Source: Paraconiothyrium sp. Pb-2020 (taxonomy: Eukaryota > Ascomycota > Dothideomycetes > Pleosporales > Didymosphaeriaceae). Taken from it: DNA of 64,000 bases. A program made the translations under genes and the position numbers. Under the pieces are notes generated by a model that did not search any database, was not told where the DNA came from, and was given only the letters and a program-made list of their open reading frames with translations. The stretch spans positions 1,860,001-1,924,000 of the forward strand of contig JAJUBI010000003.1 of assembly GCA_022419385.1 (NCBI GenBank). The letters are read 5' to 3'. Below, in pieces: positions 1 to 10,891 of the stretch (the first letter of the stretch is position 1; each line of letters starts with the position of its first letter).

Positions 1-1158
1 GGACAGGGAGGACGGCCACGTCGCTGCATTTCCGGGGTTCTTCTCCTGAGCTGCGGCAGCATCCTGGATGCTGAAGGTGGAAGGGTCCCAGGAGGGGTTG
101 GAGTACACTGCGTAGCGAAACCAGTCTACGGAGTAAGGGAAGGGAATCCCGGAGAGGAGGCGTTGTGTTGCTTGGGTTTCCGCGCTGGGGGAGAGGGGTG
201 GGTAGATGAGGCTACCGTCAACGTTGTATAGGGGTGTGAAAACTTTGCGGACTATCTCGACTTGGGCTGCGGTGAGGCAAGCGGTGTCTATGGTAGTGGT
301 GCAAAGGAGGGCTTCAGGACGGAAGGTTCCGAGGCAAAGGGAGGGATCTATTAGGATGCCGTCAAGGGCGTTGTCGAGGGCGTCGCACTGGTGAAGGACT
401 TCGGAATGGATGCTTTGCCAGAGCTCGGGCTTGATGAAGTCGGAGCTGTTAGCGGACCCGGTGATTGTATAGAAGCTTGCGCGCCAGGCAGACATGTAGT
501 TGAAATTCAATGCTGGTGCACCGACGAGGATGCCATCGTAGTCATTTGGAAATAGATCTGCGGCTTGGATGCCTTGTCGTCCGCCACCAGAGCAGCCCAT
601 GTAGTAGCTCTTTCCAATGTCTGTGCCATAGTAAGCCTTGGTCAGAGTCTTTCCCGTTTTCGTTGCAGTGTGTAATGCTCGCCAAGAAAAGTCGATGACG
701 ATATCCCCGTTGTTGAGGAACTCTTTTCCACCTGTGCCATTGTGGCCGTTGTTCGATCCTGTGGTCGCGAAACCGTGGGACAAGCCGTATGCAATATCCT
801 CATACTTAATACACCCGTCAATCCCCCCGTTACCTGTTGCTAGGTAGCGCCCAGTCCAAGCAGTGGGGTGCGGAAGATATAGTTCGACAATGACGGAAGA
901 GCGATTGGTGGTCGGTATGGTGAGTGCTATGCGGCAGGCTTCCACGGAAAAGAGCTGATTGGGCCGATTGCAGGTCGAGTCCATGCCATCGAGTGGGATG
1001 GTGGTGTTAGCTGGCACATATTCATGAAGGCGAAGTGTAGAGTTTACTAGGAGGGATGTTGCATCGAACCCTAGACACGACTCGCGGAAAGAGGAAGTAG
1101 CAGCTAAGGTCAAGTGTAGAACTGACAGCAACAACGTAAGACTGCGGGACATCATCAT
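1..1158 (-). CDS. Secreted tannase/feruloyl esterase family protein (3' part beyond window)
   Basis: The reading frame is open on the minus strand from an ATG at 1158 to the window edge, giving at least 386 residues without an intron; the C-terminus lies outside. Three ATGs in a row (1158, 1155, 1152) precede a hydrophobic stretch ending in LTLAATSS, a likely signal peptide, so the enzyme should be secreted. At about residues 188-195 it has the GCSGGGRQG nucleophile motif (Ser190) typical of the tannase/feruloyl esterase family, preceded by the conserved region with GNGGIDGCI and TGSNNGHNG. Several N-glycosylation sequons are present. Family members hydrolyse ester bonds of gallotannins or feruloylated/chlorogenic plant phenolics; which substrate is used here cannot be read from the sequence. 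The catalytic Asp and His expected nearer the C-terminus are partly or wholly outside the window. Confidence 0.88.
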   Translation of the reverse strand, partial: MMMSRSLTLLLSVLHLTLAATSSFRESCLGFDATSLLVNSTLRLHEYVPANTTIPLDGMDSTCNRPNQLFSVEACRIALTIPTTNRSSVIVELYLPHPTAWTGRYLATGNGGIDGCIKYEDIAYGLSHGFATTGSNNGHNGTGGKEFLNNGDIVIDFSWRALHTATKTGKTLTKAYYGTDIGKSYYMGCSGGGRQGIQAADLFPNDYDGILVGAPALNFNYMSAWRASFYTITGSANSSDFIKPELWQSIHSEVLHQCDALDNALDGILIDPSLCLGTFRPEALLCTTTIDTACLTAAQVEIVRKVFTPLYNVDGSLIYPPLSPSAETQATQRLLSGIPFPYSVDWFRYAVYSNPSWDPSTFSIQDAAAAQEKNPGNAATWPSSLS

Positions 1159-3149
1159 TACAAGGCCAAGAAAGAGAAGTTATTGATCTTGCATTCCTAT
1201 GCGGGGCGACCAAGTCGCCGCTCAAGTGTTGGTAATGGAGATTGGTGCTTTGCCGAACTGGTTATAGATGTATGTACCCCGCATTTTCTATATTAACCCG
1301 CAGATACTAGAGCTTGTTCACTCAACGATTTATATAGTAGGAAAGGCCCGACTGTAGTTCTCCCCGGGTCGGAGGCATAGCTTTGGATTAAGACGGGAGG
1401 ATAGAAGGGTTCGCAACGCCGGGAGTGGACGAGGTCTGACGTCTAGCAACCTGGAGATCCTCTATGCACTCCCTATCCTAGGCCTTCGAGCGCATTTACG
1501 AACTCCTGGTATAGGTATTCGTCTTTTCGGGCAGGTTTATACATAGAGCAGATGTTCTGCTCGCTAGGCCTAAGCCTTGGCCAGCATACCTTAGGTACGA
1601 AACGTCCAATAAGAATTAGCCTAGGAAATCTCTACGTGTAGGCGCCTAGTTGAAAGCTGCTCTTGTAGAAAGTTCACCTTGGTACTGTTCTATCTCGAGT
1701 CATCCGAAACGTATACGCTACATACAACATACTGTAGGAGATTCACTAACAGGCTCTTAATCCAACCGAGCTTCTCTAATGTGTCCAGGTTCTTCCAAAT
1801 CGATGGATGAGGTTGCATTGCGCCTATGTGGAAAGTTGAAAGCTGTGGCAGAGGATCTGAAATTGGGGCTCTTGGAGCGAATAAAATAATCTTGAGAGCC
1901 CAAGGCAGGTTTAGTGTGAAGGAGAGAGGGTAGAGACGCAGCGAGGACTCCTTCTCCGAACGTCACGTCGCGACGGACGTGTGACTATACGAGACGGCAA
2001 TAGTGAATGTAGTCTAGGTTGAGTAAATCAGCCCGAACTCTGCATGACGTGTACTCGTCCTTCTTTCGCGGCCAATGATCATTTCCATAAGTTTTACGGC
2101 CACCACCCTTAGTAGAAACTTAGCAAAGTAGAGATTTTTCAACTATTCAATATATCTAATAGGTTCTAATTACTATACATAGGCTCTAGTGGCTGCCCAA
2201 CATTAGTAGAGGTAACATGGAAATAGAAGAGGCAATATAAGACTAGATATAGCTTAACTAAAGTTAGGTAGCCAATAGAGTCTATTCTATAGTAATTAGA
2301 ATCTACTAGATATGTAAAATGGTTAAGAAATCTCTGTATTTCCTTCTCTATTCCTATAGCAAGTGGCCGCAAAACTTATGGAAAGCACTAATAGCACAAA
2401 AGCGTTGTCAAAGTAGTACATCTTGAAGTGAGGACGCATATACCTTTGCTCAATCTCACTGTCATCAGTCCCTACCATCTTTCGGCTATTGAGTGAACAC
2501 CACAGCATGTAAGGTCTTCCATGTGTAGATTGGAGATAGATGTCTAGCAGAAAGATGTCGTCGCTATAGAAATATCCCGCAAGAGTACCGTGAGCGGATG
2601 CGCATGTATGATAGATTCTGAGAACAGATAGTGCACTCAAGATCACGCGAGAATATAATGGGTGCGCGGATCCCCCTAGAAGCTGTTCGTTCAGGCTGTA
2701 AACGAGAGGTCCGTATTACACACATGGGAATTCGTGGCGGTCGCTACGAAGCACCGTCTCCAGAGGATATAGTTAGAATGGATCTCTGATAAAAGCTGGG
2801 AAACCATTTTGGCTGCGTTCCACATGAGCTGGGTACGAAGGGGGATGGATGATCGTGAAAAGAGAGGTCTGGAGCGAGGCAGGTCTGGTTCGTGGTGAGC
2901 GGTCATTCGTGTTACAAAGCAGAAGTGCACGGGGACTTGGTGAATTTTTAACTGCCACTATTATTCAATGCTACAACACACATAACGTACATCTAAAAGA
3001 AGACGGAACGTCAAGATTAAGGAAAACTGTGGTGCGCCACATGCGTCTAGTCTACGCAATCTAAACACGGTCTAGTAGGATATCATACGGTGCTCCCAAA
3101 TGCAATCATCTCTTTATCCCCCACACTAACCCCGCTCGACTGCCAGTGC
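1159..3149. other. Gene-free intergenic stretch, partly AT-rich, containing a MITE
   Basis: No convincing gene was found between the tannase start and the end of the cytochrome c peroxidase gene. Short open frames exist on both strands but none has recognisable content. The part around 2080-2390 is AT-rich and forms a foldback element, listed separately. The stretch 1260-1750 is rich in CTAG and TATA words and may be decayed repeat DNA, but no family could be recognised. Confidence 0.5.
2082..2384. mobile_element. Foldback MITE-like element, 303 bp, nearly full-length palindrome
   Basis: The outer arms 2082-2103 and 2363-2384 are inverted copies that agree at 21 of 22 bases (sequence core CATAAGTTTTGCGGCCAC). 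The inverted symmetry continues inward: 2152-2177 pairs with 2288-2313 at 24 of 26 bases, and about 2179-2205 pairs with about 2259-2286 at roughly 22 of 27. The centre lies near 2233. The element has no coding capacity and is much richer in A+T than its surroundings. Size, terminal inverted repeats and lack of a gene fit a miniature inverted-repeat transposable element derived from a DNA transposon. Many arm mismatches are transitions, which would suit RIP-type decay but could also be ordinary drift. No clear target-site duplication was seen, so the exact ends are uncertain. Confidence 0.7.
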
Positions 3150-4332
3150 TTAGTCGAACGAGCTCTTGAACACCCACCTCTGATCCTCGCTCTGTGTGAA
3201 CGGCACACCGAGCTCGAACAGGGTGGTCACGGCTTCAGAGAAGTCCTTGAAGAAAGCGTCGTTATCCCTCGCATACTTCTCAGTGTACGAGCGGAACGAC
3301 TTGTCCTTGATGAGCTCCATATCCGTTGGCAGCATCATCAGACTTTTCGTCTTCACATCCTCAAACTGCTTCGGGCCGTTCCACTTCTTCCAGCTCCACT
3401 TCTCCTCGAGCAGCAACTTGTAGTAGTCGTTTGTCAGAGTGGTAAGAGAGAAGGTCCACGGTCCATCGAAACCAGATCGGTCGGTGTGGCAGCGGCCAAG
3501 AGCGTGTGCGCCAGACAGCGCAACCATCTCCTTGTCTCCAAAACCCATGCGTCCGAAAATGGCGCGGATGTGGGAAGCATCCTTGGAAGCATCGGGGAGA
3601 CGGCCGTCGGGCGTGCAGAATGAGAGATCGCGGTCAGCGCGGCCGGGGCGGTAGGGAATCTTGGGGCCCTGCATTTCTTGTATGGCGGCGACGCCGCCGA
3701 GGATCCACAGGTCTGAGTAGGAGATCCAGGGGAATTGCTCCTTCACAGGCTGCAAGAAGTCGCGAGCGGCCTTGAGGCCGGCGTTGGCGCCGTGGTCGCC
3801 TTCGGGGGCGAAGCGCATGGTCGCGCCGTTGGAGCCACCGGTGCCGGTTGCTTTGTCGTAACTGCGAAGTGGTCAGTTATAGGTTTGCTATGTGGCGAGG
3901 AAGGATTGATACTCACGTTCCAGAGGCATGCCATGCCAGACGGAGGAGGACTGGGCCATAGCTGCCATCATCATAGTCGTCGTGCTCCTCCAGCCTCTTC
4001 GCAATCACGTTGTAGACGTTCTGGTAGTCCTCGAATTTCGGGGAGAAGATAGCAGTAGTTTTCTTCGACTGGCCGAATAGGTCAGGGTTCATGAGGTAGA
4101 TGCCATACCCTGCGGCGACGGCGGCGAGAGCACCGGCACCGTAGAGCATGCCATTGGGATTGCCCTCGTATTTGTCCTTTGCCGACTCCTCGGAAGCGTA
4201 GCCACGGCGCTGATGCTGCTGACGGAACGCTTGCTGAGGCGCAAAGAAGCGGGCAGAGCGCGTTGAGGTGGTGCGGAAGGTGGGCGCGGCGGTGCGCAGG
4301 GCGCGGGTGAAGCTTCGCGAAGCGGATGCCAT
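3150..4332 (-). CDS. CCP1: Cytochrome c peroxidase, mitochondrial
   Basis: Two exons on the minus strand, 4332-3917 and 3861-3150, are separated by a 55-nt GT-AG intron (3862-3916) and encode 375 residues. The product reduces hydrogen peroxide with electrons from cytochrome c in the mitochondrial intermembrane space. The N-terminus is Arg/Ser-rich with few acids (matrix-targeting type), followed by a hydrophobic segment at about 61-81, as expected of the bipartite presequence. The distal haem pocket motif RLAWH (Arg131, Trp134, His135), the proximal histidine in SGAHALGRCH (His258) and the radical-site tryptophan in GPW (Trp274) are all present. The join falls inside the HASGTYDKAT motif and restores the canonical sequence, confirming the intron. 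Length is usual for the family. The upstream 1.2 kb is gene-free. Confidence 0.95.
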
Positions 4333-5526
4333 TGTGTTGTGCTACAGTGTCTCGGCTCGGTTCCCGGTATCTGAATCAGTGTCCCAATGTCGCTCGCGAT
4401 AAGAAAGGACAGTGGTGACGATCAAGTTGGTGTGGCTTCGGAAGCTTGATTGGCGGCGCGAGTGCGTGAGAGACGAAAGGCTAGACGACGGGAGCGGATG
4501 CGTACGGTACTTATCTCGCCAAACGGCAACGGTCGTGCGGCAAACACGCTGGAAATTCCATCCTCTTCGACAAAAACCGACCCGGGACGTTATCCAAGTG
4601 GGTCGACACGCGTGGCGCGGCCAATCGCTATTCTCTGCTTGACCCTTCTTTCTAGAACCATGCTGCTCTCTAAGCCGGGTCTGATAATCAGGGCCTGCCT
4701 TGTTCCGCCGACGGTTGCCCTGTGTCCAGGCAACGGGAGGGGCACGCCGAATTCACGGCGAGATGTTGGAGAACACTTGAGACGTCGCCGCGGGCGAGGC
4801 ACGTCTTTATTGGAAGCGTCTCGCAGAGCCTCATATCCATGGATTCTCCTCACGCGCATGCCCCTGTGTCATCGCACTTCCGCACATTGTGATTGGCTGC
4901 GACCCGTTCAGCCTCCGAGACACGTCCCATGCACTGCAACGAACCTTGGAAAGCTCTGAAGGTATTCGCACGGCCGCATCTGTCGAGTCCAAGCAATCAC
5001 TGCGTCTAGAAGCCCGCTGATGTTGTAATCCCATGCGTTGCTCGCGGCATCCCTTGCTAAGCGGCATCAGCCCTCGGCCCACAATAGCGGCAAGTGGGCC
5101 GAAAACTCCACTCACCTCGCGTCCATGCCGTATCACGACGAGCGCATTGTCAGAACGGGTATCAGAGTTACATTCAGCCTAGTACTCGCGTCTCCCGTAG
5201 AAGGTATTACAAAGTAGCTGGAAAGCGTCGTCAACAGTGGAAAAGAAAGGGGAACCATGCTCATGAACCCAGAAAAATTACACCTCTATGCCGTTACGCC
5301 AGACACCTGCACCTGCAGTGACCCTGTCCCGTGATAACGACAAGTCCTCCGTACGTATACCATTAATGCGGATCAATCAAATAAAACGAGCAATGCGTAG
5401 CGAAGCCACTTATATCCCTCTTCCCATCTAAACTCCATACCATGCAACCAAAGGGCTATGCATATCTGTCATGACATCGTGAAGTGTCTATCTCCCGGTG
5501 ATTCGTCATGCCCCACTGAATGGCTG
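4333..5526. other. Intergenic, promoter of CCP1 and 3' flank of F-box-like gene
   Basis: No gene recognised. Open frames of up to 169 residues on the plus strand here are rich in Arg and lack any conserved look; they are treated as chance frames in GC-rich promoter DNA. Confidence 0.4.
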
Positions 5527-6873
5527 TCAGAAGAAAGAGCCCGTACTCGGTGTCGTAGTCCTGCTGCTGGGATGCGAAAAGAAAGGCAGACTGTGTTGCA
5601 CCCGTTCACGAGCCAGTGACATCGGGTCGGGCAAACGGCGCGGATCTGGGGTCGAGCATCGCTTCCGAACATCTGCCGCCTCCTTTTCTACCTTGGGTTT
5701 GAGCTGAGACCAAGAGAGCATGTTCGGCATCTTAGGGATAACGACGGCACGCCGATAGGATGGACACAACTGCAGCTCCTTTTCGGTAATCGGAGGCGTC
5801 AGCTCGGCAGCCCTCTCCTTGAAGTACTTCTTCCGTGCCGTCTTCTTTTCTTGGAAGTCGGATGACTTGACCTGCCTCGCGTGGTCTTCCCAAAATTCCA
5901 TCTTGCGCGCGAACTTGTGACGCTCCTGGATGACCTTCTCCTTCTCGCTCATCCACACTCTACACTCGGCGTGCCACGTTGCAGGGTTCTCGTCCCGTTC
6001 TCTGGCATATTCAGCGAGAAGAATTTTCACGTCTCGAAGTATGTAGACATTCTTTTGCGGATGCGTGTTTCCAGGTCCAACGCCTACGTAATTTTCCCAC
6101 GAGTCGAATATCGCCACGGGTAAACACTTCAGGAGCTCAAGCACATGCTCCTCACCATCATCCTTCAGCATAGCTATAACTTCGTGCTCTTTAACAATCT
6201 TGGAGTGGAGGCAGGTTTTGCACCACCGACGAAGGAATGCCCAGTAAGTCTTGCGCGTGGAAGGCTTGTGGCAGCTCATGCACCCATGGCCGTGCCGCAG
6301 ATGGGCGTATTGGAATTCCGAAAGCACGGAAGGCGGGTCCGGAAGACTATCGTCGTAGAAATGATCTCTGCTGTGCTTCCACAGCATGGGATTGTCTCTT
6401 AAAAAACGGTAACATGAGGCAATCCTAGTGCGCATCTCCAGCAATTGCGCCGGATCGGAAAACCTCAAAATGGTAAACCAGCTGTCCAGATCGACTTGTT
6501 TCTTCAAGACGGTACCTCTGCGGAACTTGGTAGGCGCAGGCTGCGACTTTTGTACAACAGGCGGCCGCTCAGTCGATGGCGTGGATATGGATGCGGTCGA
6601 CATAGCGTCGACACTCGACTCCTTGCTGCCTATGGCGGTTCCATCGTGGTTCTTGAAATCCTTGCTATCTCGTTTGCGCTTCTTGCATTCCACGCCATCC
6701 GGACCCGGGACTCTGGTTAGCCTCACTGGCCGGGACTTGACCTCCTTCTCACTTCTCCCCCGCTTTCCGTACGCCGGACGGCAGTCGATGACCGTGCCAT
6801 AGGCGGGCGGTAACGAGCCGCTCGCTGGAGTTTGCTTGTTGACTTTGAAGGCGAAGTCCTTGGAATTAACCAT
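5527..6873 (-). CDS. F-box-like protein with paired CxxC motifs
   Basis: A single-exon frame of 448 residues starts at an ATG at 6873. Residues 1-115 are basic and low in complexity, with clusters such as KKRKRD that could act as nuclear localisation signals. About 128-175 resembles the degenerate F-box region common in fungal proteins (LDSWFTILRF, then LRDNPMLWKHSRDHFY). It is followed by two CxxC pairs (Cys198/Cys201 and Cys218/Cys221), a probable zinc-binding knuckle seen in the same class of fungal proteins. The C-terminal half is charged and helical. F-box proteins usually recruit substrates to SCF ubiquitin ligases, but the target here is unknown and the assignment rests on pattern, not on a search. 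Confidence 0.7.
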   Translation of the reverse strand: MVNSKDFAFKVNKQTPASGSLPPAYGTVIDCRPAYGKRGRSEKEVKSRPVRLTRVPGPDGVECKKRKRDSKDFKNHDGTAIGSKESSVDAMSTASISTPSTERPPVVQKSQPAPTKFRRGTVLKKQVDLDSWFTILRFSDPAQLLEMRTRIASCYRFLRDNPMLWKHSRDHFYDDSLPDPPSVLSEFQYAHLRHGHGCMSCHKPSTRKTYWAFLRRWCKTCLHSKIVKEHEVIAMLKDDGEEHVLELLKCLPVAIFDSWENYVGVGPGNTHPQKNVYILRDVKILLAEYARERDENPATWHAECRVWMSEKEKVIQERHKFARKMEFWEDHARQVKSSDFQEKKTARKKYFKERAAELTPPITEKELQLCPSYRRAVVIPKMPNMLSWSQLKPKVEKEAADVRKRCSTPDPRRLPDPMSLARERVQHSLPFFSHPSSRTTTPSTGSFF

Positions 6874-8046
6874 TTCTGGTCAGCAGACCAGCCGCTGAGG
6901 GGTTGCGAGAGACGAGCGGTGCAGCACTTCGGGGAGACGTCGGTGGCAGCAGCATAAGTTCGCGGGAGCGTTGACAGCGCGGATGGCGAGGGGGAGAGAC
7001 GGCGAGGCGAGCGGAGGGAGAGTGGAAGGCTAGGACGGTCGAAGGTCGGTTTTGGAAGTTGCAGCTCTGACACTTGGCTCCCGCTCCAGGTCTGGTGGCT
7101 CCGGAATCGACCAGACCCAGACTAAGCGAGAAATATATCCGCCGCATTTGCCGGCCCAAGGGCGCGCGTGGACATCAGCCTGTGGGTGTATGGGTGGTAA
7201 CCACGGATGGCGAGTCGCCGACTGCACCACGCCGGGCTGTCGAGGACTTTGGCATCAATGCGACTTTGGCATCACAATGATTCCATGCCGCACAGGCCTC
7301 GCGCTAGTAACCTGAGCCCACGCCGCATCGGCGTCGATCTCCCCGTCACACATGCGACGAGAGAAATCCTTGCAGGCTATCGGTCCGACGCCCGGCTGCG
7401 TCGCCTCGCTGTGTGCGTGGTCGAGTGTGCAGCGAGCATTTTGTTAGCTTGCGCACGATGCCGTGTACGTACGACTTGCTGACCGTACCGCGCAGTCTCT
7501 ACAACAGTCTACGCTGGTTAGCAATGCCGCAGCCCGATCCTACATGGTACGTGACCACCGTTCGTCCACCGCGAACGCCTCCAAATAGTCCCTCTGCAGG
7601 ACTTGCCAATCGGCAGCGCCAGAAACCGACAGCGTGACGCTGCTCCACGTCGTGTTCGTCGCCGCACGACTCGGCAGCGCTGGCTTCGTCCATCGTAGGG
7701 GACGGCCGCCGCCCAGGTGATTGGCCCATCCGTCTGGGGAAGCGTTGATAGCTTCCTCTTCGGCACAAGCTTCTTTCCTGAGCCCACAAAGAAGCGGCTG
7801 CAGCCTGCCCATCGCGGCAACCACATGCGGGGCGTGCCGACAGGGCCACTCAGGACGAGCGACCGACGTCGGCCTTGAGAGCGACGCTGCTGTCCGCATC
7901 CGAGCTCCGAGGACAAGGGAACGTCTTATATCACGCAGCAGCTGGCGCGCTGCGAGGAACAAAGGCTGACTCTAGAGGTGAGGTATCCTTCAGGGCCCGG
8001 CATTGCGACAAAGCGAGGGAGTGCTCAACACCGGGGAACCGCAACC
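6874..8046. other. Divergent intergenic region between F-box-like gene and MFS gene
   Basis: This GC-rich stretch separates two genes that run away from each other and should hold both promoters. The overlapping open frames in several registers (up to about 140 residues) look like chance frames with no conserved motif. Confidence 0.4.
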
Positions 8047-9589
8047 ATGTTTTCGCACAAAGAAAGTAAGCAACTGCCTGCACGCGCTTTTACACGGAAC
8101 GGTATGCTCATTATGTGCAGAAGAACACCCCAACCTGTCCGACAACGCTGGGGTTCCGCCATACGATGCCAACTACGACGATGACGCCCCAGACATGGTC
8201 GTGTGTCCGCCGCACACCACGGAGCGCAAGTTGATCACCAAAATCGATCTGCATGTCATACCCTTCCTCTGCACCATGTACCTACTGGCCTTCTTGGACC
8301 GCGTCAACATTGCCAACGCGAACGTCTTTGGCCTCTCTAAAGAACTCGGCCTGGTCAAAACGAAGTACAACAACGCCCTCGTCATCTTCTTCGTGCCGTA
8401 CATCCTATTCGAAATCCCTTCGAACATTGTACTGAAGAAGCTAAAGCCCAGAGTGTGGCTTTCGATATGCATGTTTGGATTCGGGCTTGTTACCATGCTG
8501 CAGGGTTTCGTGCAAAACTATTCAGGACTGCTGGCGACACGATTCTTCCTCGGTGTGTTTGAGACTGGCATGTTCCCAGGCGCCTTCTATCTGATTGGCA
8601 TGTGGTATCGAAGAAAAGAGGCGCAAAAGCGATACAGCTTCTTCTTCAGCAGCACTACCTTGGCTGGTGCGTTTGGCGGTCTGCTCGCTAGCGCTATTGG
8701 TAAAATGGACGGCATGCGCGGATACGCCGGCTGGCGCTGGATCTTCATTTTAGAGGGAACGCTGACTTGTGTGGTCTCGTTCTTTTTCTTCTTTCTGCTG
8801 CCCAACTTTCCCGAGGAAGTCAAATGGCTGACAGATGAGGAGCGCGACTTCGTCCAGGCCCGGCTCCGCATCGACCAAGGCAGGAGTGCGCGAGAACGAC
8901 CCATCAAGCTCGCAGACGTCGGACGCGTTTTCAAAGACCCGAAGATTATTGTCGGTGGATTCATGTATTTCGGTCTTATCGTCCCGGCTTACGGATATGC
9001 CTATTTCTCGCCTGCCATCATCCAAGGTTACGGATACAGCAAGATTCAGACGCAGCTGCATTCTGTGCCACCATGGGCAGCTGCGTTCGGGTTTGCAATG
9101 ACCGTTGCGTGGTTCTCGGATCGGTTGAAACATCGGTTTCTCTTCTGCATCTTCCCCATATGCGTCGCTATCGCGGGCTTCGCGATCCTCATATCCGTAC
9201 ACAACAACCGCGAATTGCAGTATGCAGCACTGTTCCTCGTCGCCATGGGTTGTTACACAGCTATGCCTGTCATAGTATGTTGGTTCAATATGAACCTGGG
9301 TGGGCATCATCGCAGGGCTATAGGATCTGCCTGGCAAGTGGGATTCGGAAATATCGGTGGAATTATCGCCGTGTATGCGTTCTTGGACAAGGATGCGCCA
9401 AAGTATATTCCGGGATACTCCATTTGCATCGCGTTTGTGTCACTGAGCGCGCTCAGTTGCATGGTGTACTTCTTCATGTGCCAGTGGGCGAACCGGAGCC
9501 GGGACAAGAGCGTCAGGGATGTGGGGTTGACTGAGTATGAGAAGACGGAGATGGGCGACCTGAACCCGGATTATAGGTATTTGCTGTGA
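8047..9589 (+). CDS. MFS transporter, anion:cation symporter family (Dal5/allantoate permease type)
   Basis: Best model: a 19-nt first exon (8047-8065), a 55-nt intron (8066-8120, GTAAGC to GTGCAG) and a second exon 8121-9589, giving 495 residues. The start MFSHKEKEHP after a CAACCATG context is preferred over the upstream in-frame ATG at 8003, which would read through the intron and add a Cys-rich, unlike-family leader. The protein has about 12 hydrophobic segments, the LDRVNIANANVFGL motif of the first transmembrane helix and the long central loop typical of Dal5/Tna1/Vht1-type permeases. Such proteins import small organic anions (allantoate, nicotinate, pantothenate and similar) across the plasma membrane; the substrate cannot be predicted. 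No transporter partner gene is adjacent. Confidence 0.9.
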
Positions 9590-9727
9590 AATTAACTCGA
9601 TGGCGAGCCTGTTCAGCCTCTGCAAAAATCGCAACAGACAGAGAGCGAACAATACCATCCAATTTGATCATAGCCCAGGGCTGCTTTTCTTGCACTAATC
9701 TGCGCTTCTCGATGGCATCCACTGTCA

Positions 9728-10582
9728 TCATGATACGCTTGGTGCTGTCTCACTCGTTGTCTCCGCACTCTGATTGTCGCTCCAGATCTCTTTGCTTTCG
9801 CTCTCAACCGTCTTCATCGCCTTTGCAACTTCCTCCAGTCTATTGACGACCTCCAACACTCCTCTGTTCACTTTCTCGAAGTACCGGTCGTTTGCTTCTC
9901 TCCTCTTCCGGCTAAGCTCAATGTCCTTTTCTGTTTCCTCTTCTAGCTTGCTCTTCTCGAACGTGCCGCCAAGGTTACTGCCCGCCTTCGGAGAGCCCTG
10001 ACTCGGTTTCTCCATGGAGCGTTCGGGAATATTGAGCAGATCAGTTACATGGTTTGTATTGTCGCTAGCAGTTTTACGTTCCTCCGAAGACTGGTCTAGC
10101 TCTTCAGCTTCTGAGCGTGCCCATGCTTTCGCAAGGTCAATCTGAGCTCTGCGAAGTTCTTCTAAAGCACGGCTGTGCTCGCTGCCGAAGACGGTCATGC
10201 CCGGTCCCTTGATGGCACTCAATTCCACCTCCTCTAGTGTATTCTGCATCTCCGCCCATATTGCTTCAGCGCGGGATGACGCTTCGGCATCTGCAGCTTC
10301 ATTCTGCATTTTCTGATGGCGGACAAAGGGTGCATTGGGGTTCGAGGAGGTGAGTTTGAGAGGGTCGCCGTCGTAGGTGGATGCGGATGCAGTTGGCGGG
10401 GGCGGTCGCTTGGCGTCTGGTGACAGCAGAGAACGCTGTCGAGTCAGAGGGACGCGTGAGGATTTGTCCGCACCAGTGCCTTGGAGGAGAGATGTAGCAG
10501 AGGCATTGTGGGAAGGCGGACCGACGAATAGAGCAGGCGCTGGGAGCCGGGAGGGGACTTTGGTGATCTTGTTGGTAGACAT
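9728..10582 (-). CDS. Unknown coiled-coil protein
   Basis: A single-exon frame of 284 residues begins at an ATG at 10582. The first ~95 residues are Pro/Ser/Ala-rich and probably disordered. From about 100 onward the sequence is charged and heptad-like (runs such as EELRRAQIDLAKAWARSEAEE, and near 215-260 LSRKRREANDRYFEKVNRGV), predicting two coiled-coil helices. I do not recognise the family. The gene is tail-to-tail with the MFS gene (138 bp between stops) and head-to-head with RPS23 (309 bp between starts). Even coding character and the absence of frame breaks support a real gene; function is unassigned. Confidence 0.7.
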   Translation of the reverse strand: MSTNKITKVPSRLPAPALFVGPPSHNASATSLLQGTGADKSSRVPLTRQRSLLSPDAKRPPPPTASASTYDGDPLKLTSSNPNAPFVRHQKMQNEAADAEASSRAEAIWAEMQNTLEEVELSAIKGPGMTVFGSEHSRALEELRRAQIDLAKAWARSEAEELDQSSEERKTASDNTNHVTDLLNIPERSMEKPSQGSPKAGSNLGGTFEKSKLEEETEKDIELSRKRREANDRYFEKVNRGVLEVVNRLEEVAKAMKTVESESKEIWSDNQSAETTSETAPSVS

Positions 10583-10891
10583 TGTGGAGGACCAAATCGA
10601 ATCCGGATGGAGATAGCACGTAGTGATGCATGCAGAGTCAACTTAATGCAACATACCAGCGTCGCGCAACATGTCGTTCGTACTGACGAAGATACAAGGG
10701 ACGCTTGACGATGGGAGGCTCCCAGTGGGGCGGGGGCATATCACACTAGGGCCTTTCTCAGCGTTAGCGCTTTCCGCTTTCGCCAAGCCCACACAAACGA
10801 TTTCGCGAGAGCATCCGCGACCTTCAACTTCTTCAGTCCGCCATACTAACCATCCACCCCACCCAGCGATTGCATCGACAATACCGCCATC
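10583..10891. promoter_or_regulatory. Shared divergent promoter, coiled-coil gene / RPS23
   Basis: The 309 bp between two divergent ATGs must hold both promoters. The RPS23 side is pyrimidine-rich (ACTTCTTCAG and CATCCACCCCACCC), as is common upstream of fungal ribosomal protein genes. No specific factor site was identified with confidence. Confidence 0.45.

Noticed and set aside
8750..9337. Minus-strand frame of 195 codons
   Set aside because: Antisense to the MFS transporter, whose hydrophobic frame is clearly the real one.
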